Shown here piece after piece: positions 8,576 through 15,491 of a stretch of DNA of 64,000 nucleotides. Source of the stretch: VAXT01 sp963827725 (lineage in GTDB: Bacteria > Actinomycetota > Thermoleophilia > Gaiellales > Gaiellaceae); assembly GCA_963827725.1 (NCBI GenBank), contig CAWHBM010000001.1, positions 1 through 64,000 on the forward strand, read 5' to 3'. The notes under the pieces are model-generated. The model ran no database searches, had not been told where the DNA came from, and worked only from the letters and a program-made list of their open reading frames with translations. Numbering within the stretch: the stretch's first letter is position 1; every line of letters begins with the position of its first letter. Made by a program: the position numbers and the translations under genes.

Positions 8576-9251
8576 ATGGGATTTTGGGCGAAAAGCCTTC
8601 GAGTTTTCAAGTGTCTTTGTGACAACGGCCGGCAGAGTGTGCGGCGCATTGCCCAGTACACTGGGCTTTCCAAGAGCAGCGTGCATCGGCGCCCAACAGG
8701 CGATGGAACGCCGAGATGGCTACCCAGAGTCGTGGTTGTGGGAAACCGCAGAAGGGCACGGGTGGCTTCTGCGCTTGGTGGTGGCTACCCTCTATATTTT
8801 CGGCCTGAAGAGCGGCGTGGGAGCCGACAGCCTCAGCGAGTTTTTCTGCCGGCTTCGCCTTGAGGCCCATGTCGGCTGTTCACCCAGCGCTTTACGAGGT
8901 GTGATGGACGTAGTGGAGCAAGCCATTCTGGAGACGACAACCGCTTGGGAGCAGGATGGGATTGCCCATGGTGAGACCAGACCGATCATCGGTGCGGTGG
9001 ACGAAACCTTCTTGGCGCGCATGATGCTGGTGTTCATGGACTTGGTCAGCGGTTACCTGCTATTCGAAGAGGTGGCAGAGGAGCGTAGCTATGACACGTG
9101 GCACACGCTGGTCAAGGCACGGCTGGAGACACTGGGGGTCAGGGTGCTCTATCTGGTGAGTGACCGGGCAAAGGCGTTGATCAAACTGGCCGAAACGGGC
9201 TTGGAGTACCTCGGCCTGCGATCTGGCCGCTGCTCATCCTCCTCCATCTAG
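8576..9251 (+). pseudogene. 3'-truncated transposase at the mosaic/backbone junction
   Basis: The N-terminus starts at an ATG (8576) with SLRVFKCLCDN, VRRIAQYTGLSKSSVHR, a helix-turn-helix. A frameshift near 8690 moves it into PESWLWETAEGHGWLLRLV, GAVDETFLARMMLVFMDLV, TLGVRVLYLVSDRAKALIKL and LEYLGLR, after which the family sequence stops and unrelated codons run to a stop at 9251. DET and SDRAKALI look like DDE-type catalytic regions. About the last third of the protein is missing. The cut lies within roughly 35 bp of unrelated sequence leading to rarA, so this gene marks the end of the mobile mosaic. Confidence 0.65.
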
Positions 9252-9286
9252 AGCTCGCTCAGCTCCGAGAAGCATACTTCTGTCCT

Positions 9287-10491
9287 GTGGGAAACCTGTT
9301 CTCGGACGCGGCAGACGAGCGCCTGCCGGAGACGGCTCCGCTTGCCCTGCGGATGCGGCCGCAGCGGCTTCGAAGACTTCGTCGGCCAAGAGCAGGTGCT
9401 CGGCGAGCATTCGGCTCTCGCGCCTCGCGATCGAGGAGGGCCCGCGTCGGCTCCTCGATCGGCTACGGGCCGCCCGGAACCGGCAAGACCACGCTCGCGA
9501 GGGTGATTGCACGGACGACCGGCGCAGCGTTCGAAGAGCTGTCCGCCGTGTCGGCAACCGTGGCCCAGGTGCGCGAAATCCTCAAGGCCGGTCGAGAGCG
9601 TCTTGGCGCAAACGGTCAGCGCACGATCCTCTTCCTGGACGAGATCCACCGGTTCAACAAGGCGCAGCAAGACGCTCTCCTGCCGGCGGTCGAGGAGGGA
9701 ACCGTGACCCTGATCGGCGCCACCACGGAGAACCCCTACTTCGAGGTCAACTCGGCTCTACTTTCCCGGAGCCAGATCTACGAGCTAGTCCCGCTCACGA
9801 ACGAGGAGCTCGAGGTGATCGTGCGTCGGGGCGCCGAGGAGCTCGAGGCCGAGGTCTCGGACGAGCTCGTCGAGCTGATCGCCCGCCGCGCAGGCGGCGA
9901 CGCGCGAAACGCGCTCAACATCCTCGAGCTGCGTTTCACACGGCACGTGCGGAGGGACAGCCAATCGCCGAGGAGCACGTCGAGGACGCGGCCCGCAAGC
10001 GGCCGCTCGTCTACGACAAGGGCGGCGATGCGCACTACGACTTCGTCTCGGCCTTCATCAAGTCGATGCGCGCCTCGGATCCGGACGCCTCGGTCTACTA
10101 CCTCGCCGCGATGCTCGCCGGCGGCGAGGATCCGCGGTTCATCGCGCGCCGCATGGTCATCCTCGCCTCCGAGGACGTCGGCAACGCCGATCCGCGCGCG
10201 CTGCTAGTGGCGGTCGCCGCGGCCCACGCCGTCGAGCACGTCGGCCTGCCGAGGTGCAGCTCAACCTCGCCAAGCGGCGATCTATCTGCCCGCGCGCCCA
10301 AGTCGAACGCGGTCATCACCGCGCTCAGCGATGCCCAGGCCGACGTGAAGGAGCACGGTCACATCCGGCCGCCGGACGCTCTCCGCGACGCGCACTACTT
10401 CGGCGCCAAGAAGCTTGGACGCGGCCAGGGCTACATCTATCCCCACTCGGACCCGAGCGGGTTCCAGGTGGACAATCTGCCCGAGCCTTGA
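9287..10491 (+). CDS. rarA: replication-associated recombination protein A (frameshifted)
   Basis: This AAA+ ATPase acts at stalled replication forks with SSB and recombination proteins. It starts with GTG at 9287 (NLFSDAADERLPETAPLA). Walker A is GYGPPGTGKTTLAR, Walker B/box is ILFLDEIHRFNKAQQDALLP, and sensor 1 is IGATTENPYFEVNSALLSRS. After a shift near 9950 the C-terminal part continues as YDKGGDAHYDFVSAFIKSMR, GGEDPRFIARRMVILASEDV and HIRPPDALRDAHY. The region after Met-Arg-Pro is scrambled by indels (GFEDFVGQEQVLGEH lies in another frame). Around 10255 three single-base losses in short homopolymers cancel out. Such indels in a conserved gene suggest consensus errors rather than a true pseudogene. 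It directly abuts the mobile mosaic. Confidence 0.85.
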
Positions 10492-10542
10492 GGGGCAAGA
10501 AGTACTATCGCCCGTCGGGTTCAGGCGAGGAAGGGGGAGACG

Positions 10543-10976
10543 ATGGCGACTGAGAAGACTGCGCGCGCGACCTGGGAGGGCACGCTGGCGGAGGGCCGAG
10601 GCCGTTTCAGCCTTGGCAGCGGAGCAGTCACCGATCAGAGGGTCACCTGGAAGGACCGCGCCGAGGAAGGAGGCGGCACGAGCCCCGAGGAGCTGATCGC
10701 CGCCGCTCACGCGAGCTGCGTCCTCATGGCTCTCGCGGGCGGGCTGGCCAAGGCCGGGACGCCACCGACCAGGCTCGAGTCCGAGGCGAGGACGATGTTC
10801 GACAAGGTCGGAGAGGGCTTCAAGTTCACGAAGATCGAGTTAGCATCCGCGGCGAGGTCGAAGGGATCGACGACGAGGGCTTCCAGCAGGCCGCCGAGGG
10901 CGCGAAGGAAAACTGCCCCGTCTCGCAGGCGCTCAAGGGCAACGTCGAGGTCACCCTCGACGCGGCGCTTCTCTAA
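10543..10976 (+). CDS. OsmC family peroxiredoxin (one frameshift)
   Basis: OsmC/Ohr-type proteins reduce organic hydroperoxides with a pair of cysteines. Both are present: AAHASCVLMAL (about residue 64) and, after a frameshift near 10840, KENCPVSQALKG close to the C-terminus. The N-terminus (ATWEGTLAEGRGRFSL) and GGGTSPEELIAAAHA are typical of the general OsmC group. A Shine-Dalgarno-like GGGGGAGA lies 6-10 bp before the ATG. With the shift corrected the protein would be about 144 residues, normal for the family. The stop overlaps the stop of the convergent metallophosphoesterase gene. Confidence 0.8.
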
Positions 10977-11641
10977 TCCGATCCCTTCTCGATCCGCACC
11001 GCCACGAACTCGCCGAAGTCGCCTCCCAGGGAGCGATAGCCCGCCGCAGCCCGGGCGACGTCGTACTCGGTGCGGTGGAGCTCGAAGTCGCCGTCCCAGG
11101 TCGCCCAGGCCGCGCGCACGTCGCCGTCGAGCGGCATGCCCGCGCTGCCCGGATTGACGAGGTCTGTGCCGTTCGGGCCAGCACGCCGGAACTGGAGGTG
11201 GCTGTGGCCGAACACGACCGTCCGGTCGCGCACGCCCATGAGCATCCGCTCGTCGCCCTCGCCTGGCTCCGCGGGGAAGCTGTCGACGTCCGAGAGCGGC
11301 GAGCCGTGCACGTAGAGAACACCGTCGAGATCGGCTTCTGTCGGTAGCGCGTACAGCCATTCCACGAGCTCCTCCGGATAGAAACCTCCGAAGAGCTCGT
11401 AGGCCTCCATCACCTCCGGCCGGTCGAGCGGTGGCTCACGAAGCCAGCGCTCGCCGTTGCCCCGGATCCACGTCGCGTTCGGCAACTCCCGGAGGCGGGC
11501 GATCGTCTCCTCGGCCCATGGGCTCGGCGTTCCGTAGTCCCCGCCGAGCAGCCAGCGGTCGATTTCGAGCTGCCGGGCTTCGTCGAGCACGCTCTCCAGG
11601 GCCGGCAAGTTCCCGTGGATGTCGTAGAGGACTCCGAGCAC
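10973..11641 (-). CDS. metallophosphoesterase (calcineurin-like, YfcE-type)
   Basis: A 222-residue cytoplasmic phosphoesterase. The metal-binding motifs appear in order: YDIHGNLPALESVL (D-x-H-GN) at the start, GGDYG (GD), RGNGERW (GN), VHGSPL and GHSHLQF (GHxH). Start GTG at 11641 was chosen because it puts the first motif near the N-terminus, as in the family. The upstream extension would run into etfBA. The substrate cannot be read from sequence; small phosphodiesters are usual for this group. It is divergent from etfBA with only about 20 bp between the starts. Confidence 0.8.
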   Translation of the reverse strand: MLGVLYDIHGNLPALESVLDEARQLEIDRWLLGGDYGTPSPWAEETIARLRELPNATWIRGNGERWLREPPLDRPEVMEAYELFGGFYPEELVEWLYALPTEADLDGVLYVHGSPLSDVDSFPAEPGEGDERMLMGVRDRTVVFGHSHLQFRRAGPNGTDLVNPGSAGMPLDGDVRAAWATWDGDFELHRTEYDVARAAAGYRSLGGDFGEFVAVRIEKGSD

Positions 11642-11660
11642 CCCGGATATGGTCGCACCG

Positions 11661-13388
11661 GTGAAGATCATCTGCCTCGTCAAGCAAGTGCCCGAGATCG
11701 GTGCGATCGAGTTCGACGAGGAGTCGAAGACGCTCAAGCGCGAAGGCGTTCCTCTCGAGCTGAACGCCTTCGACCGCTACGCAGTACGACACGCTGCCGC
11801 GATCGGCGACGAGGTGGTCGCAATGACCATGGGCCCGCCGCAGGCGGAGGAGGCGCTGCGCGAATGCCTCGCGCTCGGCGCCGACCGTGCCATCCATCTC
11901 TCCGACCGCGTCTTCGCGGTCGCCGACACTTTGGGCACGTCCAGGACACTGGCGCTTGCGATCCGCAAGGAGGGCGCGGACCTGGTCCTCTGCGGCCGCA
12001 AGACGACGGACTCCGAGACGTGGCAGGTGCCGCTAGAGGTCGCTGCGTTCCTCGATTGGCCGCACCTGACGAGCGTCGTCGCGATCGAGCCCGGACTGCG
12101 CGTCACACGGGAGACGGACGACGCCGAGGAGGTGTTCGAGGTCGATGCACCGGCCGTGCTCTCGGTCTCGGCTCCCCCCGAGGGCGAACCAACCTCGAAA
12201 GAGGGCCAGATCGACGTCTGGCAGGCCTCCGACCTGGTGGAGGACGTTCGCCCGAACGACAAGCGCTTCGGCCAGACCGGGTCGCCGACCCGGGTGCTGG
12301 CTGTCCGCGACGCGCGGCCCGAGCGCAAGGGGCTCCAGACGGACGACGTCAGCGAAGCCGCGCGCGTCGTCTCGGAGCTCCTCGCTGAGCGCACCCCGGA
12401 GCCACCCTCGTGGGAGAAGCCCGGGCACATCGCCGAGATCCCCGGTGCCTCGTACGACTGCTGGTCGGTGGTCGAGCTCGCGGACGGACGGCCGCGGCGG
12501 GTCTCGCTCGAACTACTCGCGCGTGGGCGCGAGCTGGCCGGGAAGCTCGGAGGCGAGAACGTCGCGCTCGTGATCGGCCACGGCCTCGACGACGCGATTC
12601 GAGAGCTGGGACGCCACGGCGCGGAGGTCGTGTACGCCGCGGACGACTCTGCGCTTGCCGACTACCACCCGGAGCTCTGGTCGGCAGTCCTGCACGACGT
12701 CCTCGCACGGCACAGCCCGCATGTCCTCCTCATTCCCGCAACCACGCAAGGCCGCGACTTCGGGCCACGTGCGGCCGGCGAGCTCGAGCTCGGCATGACC
12801 GGGGACTGCGTCGCCGTCGACATCGCCAAGGCGGGGCGCCTCCTCCAGCAGAAGCCCGCCTTCGGCGGGAACATCGTCTCGGTGATCATGGGCTCGACGA
12901 CTCCGCAGCTCGCAACGGTGCGTCCCAGGATGTACGAACCGCTCGAGCCCCGGGACGATGCGGCACCCGAGGTACGACCGGTGGAGCTTCGCACCCCGCC
13001 CGTTCCCCGGCTGCGACTCGTCGAGCGGCGCGCCTCGGAGAACGCAGGCGTGCTGGACGAGGCGGACGTCGTCGTCTGTGCGGGCCTCGGAGTGGACCTG
13101 GCCGAGCTGGAGAGGATCGCAGCGCCCCATCGAGCCTCAGTCGGCGGGACCCTCGGCTCGGGCGCCCCTCGGAGCCGACAGATCGGCCTGCTCGGTCGAC
13201 CCGTCGCGCCACGCCTCTACGTCGCGGTCGAGGTCGACGACCAGCCGGAGCACTGGGCGGGCTCCGTGAAGTCCGGCGTGATCGTGAACGTCGGCACGTC
13301 GGTCCCCGAGGTGGCGGATGTTTCGCTCGCGGGCGAGTGGCACGAGGTCGTTCCGATGTTGCTTGACGCGGTGCTGCAGAACCGGTGA
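11661..13388 (+). CDS. etfBA: electron transfer flavoprotein, beta and alpha subunits fused
   Basis: The first about 250 residues are EtfB (VKIICLVKQVPEIGAIEFD, NAFDRYAVRHA, MGPPQAEEALRECLALGADR, LCGRKTTDSETWQVP). The next about 320 are EtfA (HVLLIPATTQGRDFGPRAAG, GDCVAVDI, PAFGGNIVSVIMG), joined without a stop. ETF carries electrons from acyl-CoA and related dehydrogenases to the quinone pool. The C-terminal FAD region is altered: LLGRPVAPRLYVAVEVDDQPEHWAGSV lacks the usual GxSGAxQH signature. FAD may therefore be bound differently or not at all. GTG 11661 matches the usual EtfB start; an ATG lies at 11649. Normally etfB and etfA are separate genes. Confidence 0.8.
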   Translation: MKIICLVKQVPEIGAIEFDEESKTLKREGVPLELNAFDRYAVRHAAAIGDEVVAMTMGPPQAEEALRECLALGADRAIHLSDRVFAVADTLGTSRTLALAIRKEGADLVLCGRKTTDSETWQVPLEVAAFLDWPHLTSVVAIEPGLRVTRETDDAEEVFEVDAPAVLSVSAPPEGEPTSKEGQIDVWQASDLVEDVRPNDKRFGQTGSPTRVLAVRDARPERKGLQTDDVSEAARVVSELLAERTPEPPSWEKPGHIAEIPGASYDCWSVVELADGRPRRVSLELLARGRELAGKLGGENVALVIGHGLDDAIRELGRHGAEVVYAADDSALADYHPELWSAVLHDVLARHSPHVLLIPATTQGRDFGPRAAGELELGMTGDCVAVDIAKAGRLLQQKPAFGGNIVSVIMGSTTPQLATVRPRMYEPLEPRDDAAPEVRPVELRTPPVPRLRLVERRASENAGVLDEADVVVCAGLGVDLAELERIAAPHRASVGGTLGSGAPRSRQIGLLGRPVAPRLYVAVEVDDQPEHWAGSVKSGVIVNVGTSVPEVADVSLAGEWHEVVPMLLDAVLQNR

Positions 13389-13398
13389 GACTGGCCCT

Positions 13399-13791
13399 GT
13401 GCCGACGCAGGCCTCCGAGGGGATAATCAGGGTTCTGCTGGCAGATGACGACGAGGTCTTCCTCGTCTCCCTCTGCGAGCTGATCGATCACCAGCCTGAG
13501 CTCTCCGTCGTCGGCACCGCCACGGACGGCCTGGCCGCGATCGAGCTCGTGGACCAACTCGGGCCGGACGCTGCAGTGCTCGACCTGCACATGCCACTCC
13601 TCGACGGAGTGACAACCGTCGCCCGGCTGCGGCGAGACCATCCGCACCTCTGCCTGATCGCGCTCACGGGCGACGGGGCGCCGGCGCTTCACCGCGCGGC
13701 GAAGGAGTCGGGCGCCGACGACGTCCTGCTGAAGACGCAACTCGTGGACGGCCTCGTCGAACGCCTGACTGCGGCCCGGGCTACTGCCTAG
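13399..13791 (+). CDS. single-domain response regulator (CheY-like receiver)
   Basis: About 130 residues forming only a receiver domain. The acidic pocket is LLADDDEVF, the phospho-acceptor Asp is in AAVLDLHMPLLDG (about residue 59), the switch Thr is in IALTGDG, and the conserved Lys is in DVLLKTQ. No output domain follows. The start is a GTG 10 bp after the etfBA stop, so it is probably co-transcribed. No kinase gene is adjacent. Stand-alone receivers act by protein-protein contact or in phosphorelays; the partner is unknown. Confidence 0.85.
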   Translation: MPTQASEGIIRVLLADDDEVFLVSLCELIDHQPELSVVGTATDGLAAIELVDQLGPDAAVLDLHMPLLDGVTTVARLRRDHPHLCLIALTGDGAPALHRAAKESGADDVLLKTQLVDGLVERLTAARATA

Positions 13792-13810
13792 CCGACAGTA
13801 GGCTGGGGGA

Positions 13811-14548
13811 GTGGGCGAACCAAGCGACACGATCGTCTTCGTGCCTGCGTGGAACGAGGAGGCAAACCTGCCGGCCGTGCTCGACGAGCTCCACCGCGAG
13901 CTCCCCGAGGTCGACGTCCTCGTCGTGGACGACGGCTCGACCGACCGCACGGCAGCAGTCGCCGGCGAGCACGGCATAAAGGTCGTCTCCTTCCCTGAGA
14001 ACCGCGGGCTTCAGGCTGCCATCGCGACCGGCTACGGGTTCGCCGCCGAACATGGATACGCCTACTGCGGTCGAGTCGATGCCGACGGGCAGCACCCGGT
14101 GCATGAGCTGCGAACCCTGCTCGGGCTCGTGCGCGAGGGAGAGTGCGACGTCGCGGTTGGCTCGCGCTTTGCCGTGGAGAAGGGTGACGGGTTCTCGCGC
14201 GAGCGCTACGAGTCCAGCCCTGCGCGGAGGCTCGGCACAGGGCTTCTCCGCCGATCGATGGAGGTCGTCCTCGACCGGCCATTCCACGACGCCACGAGCG
14301 GAATGTATGCAGCGAACGCGCGCGCGATCCCGATCCTTGCCCGCCCGTACACGAGCGGAGCTCCCGAGGTGGAGGCTGTTCTCCGCCTCGACGAGGAGGG
14401 CCTGCGAGTGCACGAGATCCCGGTTCAGATGCGAGAGCGGGCAACGGGCGAGTCGAAGCTTCGTGGAAGCAAGGCGCTGATGCTTGTCCTGACCGTCGCG
14501 GGCACGCTGGTGTCGGCCGAGTACCTGCGGCGGCGGCGCGGACAATGA
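13811..14548 (+). CDS. family 2 glycosyltransferase (dolichol-phosphate mannosyltransferase-like)
   Basis: A 245-residue GT-A fold enzyme. The nucleotide-sugar site is VDVLVVDDGSTDRTA, the metal motif is GRVDADGQHP (DxD), and VAVGSRF and FHDATSGMYAANARA follow in the positions seen in DPM1-like enzymes. There is no membrane segment apart from a weakly hydrophobic C-terminus (ALMLVLTVAGTLVSAEYL). It probably moves a sugar from a nucleotide donor to a lipid phosphate for cell-wall or protein glycosylation; donor and acceptor are unknown. The GTG start is preceded by a GGGGGAG-like ribosome site. It overlaps the next gene by 4 bp (ATGA). Confidence 0.8.
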   Translation: MGEPSDTIVFVPAWNEEANLPAVLDELHRELPEVDVLVVDDGSTDRTAAVAGEHGIKVVSFPENRGLQAAIATGYGFAAEHGYAYCGRVDADGQHPVHELRTLLGLVREGECDVAVGSRFAVEKGDGFSRERYESSPARRLGTGLLRRSMEVVLDRPFHDATSGMYAANARAIPILARPYTSGAPEVEAVLRLDEEGLRVHEIPVQMRERATGESKLRGSKALMLVLTVAGTLVSAEYLRRRRGQ

Positions 14549-15066
14549 CGGAGCACCCCGACTCGGAGGGCGGCCGAGTCGTAGCGGTGCTCGGCTATTC
14601 CGGTGGTCGCGGTGCGGGCCTGCACCCGGTTTGCGCCGAAAGACTCGCGCACGCCGAGAAGCTGGCCATGGGAGCCCGCGCCGTCATTCTCTCCGGCTGG
14701 GCCCGCCGCTCGGGGCCGACACCCGAGGCCGAGCTGATGCGTGCGGCTTGGGCTGGGCCCACCGTTCGTCTGATCTGTGACCCGGAAGCTCGTTCGACGG
14801 CTGACAACGCCGTCAACATCGCAGCCGCGGTTCGCGCTCTAGGCGCCGAGGAGCTCGTCGTCGTCACATCGCCGTGGCATCGACCCCGCGCGAACGTCCT
14901 CCTGCGGGCGGCGATGCGGGGAAGCGGCATACGGCTCTCGGTCGCCACAGCAGGCCGATCGCGCCCCGCTCTCCCGCTCGCGCGCGAGCTCGCCTGTCTA
15001 GCGCTCCTCCCTTTCCAGCTGGCCCGACTCAGCGGCTCTCACAACAAAGGGGTGGAGTTGGCCTAG
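14545..15066 (+). CDS. DUF218 / YdcF-SanA family protein
   Basis: A 173-residue protein with the DUF218 pattern: VAVLGYSGG near the start, GARAVILSGWARR, PEAELMR, and STADNAVNIAAAVRALGAEE followed by VVVTSPWHRPRANVLL. Members are linked to envelope barrier function or bind SAM-like ligands, but the reaction is unsettled. No N-terminal membrane anchor is seen. It is translationally coupled (ATGA) to the glycosyltransferase, which suggests a shared envelope role. Its stop lies inside the left arm of a long inverted repeat (15063-15078). Confidence 0.75.
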   Translation: MTEHPDSEGGRVVAVLGYSGGRGAGLHPVCAERLAHAEKLAMGARAVILSGWARRSGPTPEAELMRAAWAGPTVRLICDPEARSTADNAVNIAAAVRALGAEELVVVTSPWHRPRANVLLRAAMRGSGIRLSVATAGRSRPALPLARELACLALLPFQLARLSGSHNKGVELA

Positions 15067-15230
15067 GAGGGTTTGGCGGGAAACTGCTCGTCCCCGGGGT
15101 GCGATGGTCGTTCCGAGGGCGCGGACGCAGGGAGCATCCAGGCTCGTCAGCCTGGGTGCGACTGAGGACCCGCCCTCGGGGCGAGCAGCGCGGCCCGGGG
15201 GCTCAGCTGTTTTGCGCCAAACCCTCCTAG
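15063..15230. repeat. 168-bp inverted-repeat element, possible structured RNA or mini-element
   Basis: CTAGGAGGGTTTGGCG at 15063-15078 is perfectly complementary to 15215-15230 (16 bp). Inside lie GCTCGTCCCCGGGG pairing imperfectly with CCCTCGGGGCGAGC, and an inner hairpin CCAGGCT-CGTC-AGCCTGG. The whole could fold into one long branched rod of about 168 nt. No reading frame inside is convincing. It lies between the DUF218 stop and tRNA-Phe. A related GGAGGGTTTGGC occurs after the stop at 51076. It could be a non-coding RNA, a bulky terminator or a palindromic mini-element; sequence alone does not decide. Confidence 0.55.
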
Positions 15231-15231
15231 C

Positions 15232-15237
15232 TACACT
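15232..15237 (+). promoter_or_regulatory. probable -10 box of tRNA-Phe
   Basis: TACACT lies 10 bp upstream of the tRNA 5' end, which fits a -10 hexamer with transcription starting at the mature end or a few bases before it. The -35 side is weak. The same hexamer precedes gyrB and ccmA. Confidence 0.4.
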
Positions 15238-15247
15238 TGGCCACCGC

Positions 15248-15320
15248 GGCGAGGTAGCTCAGTTGGTAGAGCACACGGCTGAAAACCGTGGTGTCGCCGG
15301 TTCGATTCCGGCCCTCGCCA
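15248..15320 (+). tRNA. tRNA-Phe (GAA)
   Basis: The acceptor stem GGCGAGG pairs with CCTCGCC (15313-15319). The D-arm contains AGCTCAGTTGGTAGAGC, the anticodon loop CTGAAAA gives GAA, and the T-arm has GGTTCGATTCC. The discriminator base is A at 15320. CCA is not encoded. Confidence 0.95.
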
Positions 15321-15441
15321 CACTCACGGATGGTCGCCGTGCCGGGCTTTGCCCGGTGCGGCCCACATCGGCTGGCCATGAGGCAATGCGACTGCGAATC
15401 GTCATGGCCCGCCGCCAGGCGGGCCGGACTCGCGGGCGCTG

Positions 15442-15470
15442 GTCGCCGGTTCGATTCCGGCCCTCGCCAC
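15442..15470 (+). repeat. 29-bp direct repeat of the tRNA-Phe 3' end
   Basis: The T-arm and 3' acceptor half of tRNA-Phe (15293-15321) recurs exactly here, 149 bp downstream, and similarity continues a few bases further (TCACG). The 5' half of the tRNA is not repeated. The 120 bp between hold two GC hairpins (GCCGGGC-TTT-GCCCGGT, GGCCCGCC-GCCA-GGCGGGCC). This is the pattern left by an element integrating at a tRNA gene and later lost. Confidence 0.8.
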
Positions 15471-15491
15471 CTTCACGTACGCTCCAGGGCG

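Noticed and set aside
13399..13791. Fragment of a larger two-component regulator
   Set aside because: The receiver is complete with its own stop and the next gene starts 20 bp later in another frame with full family sequence, so it is a genuine single-domain protein.
15063..15230. SRP RNA, RNase P RNA or tmRNA
   Set aside because: None of their conserved cores is present (no GGAAGGAAGC-type tetraloop region, no GAGGAAAGTC). Only the rod shape resembles a known class (6S), which is not enough.
15371..15471. A second tRNA gene downstream of tRNA-Phe
   Set aside because: Only the 3' half is repeated; no acceptor 5' strand, D-arm or anticodon arm can be built.
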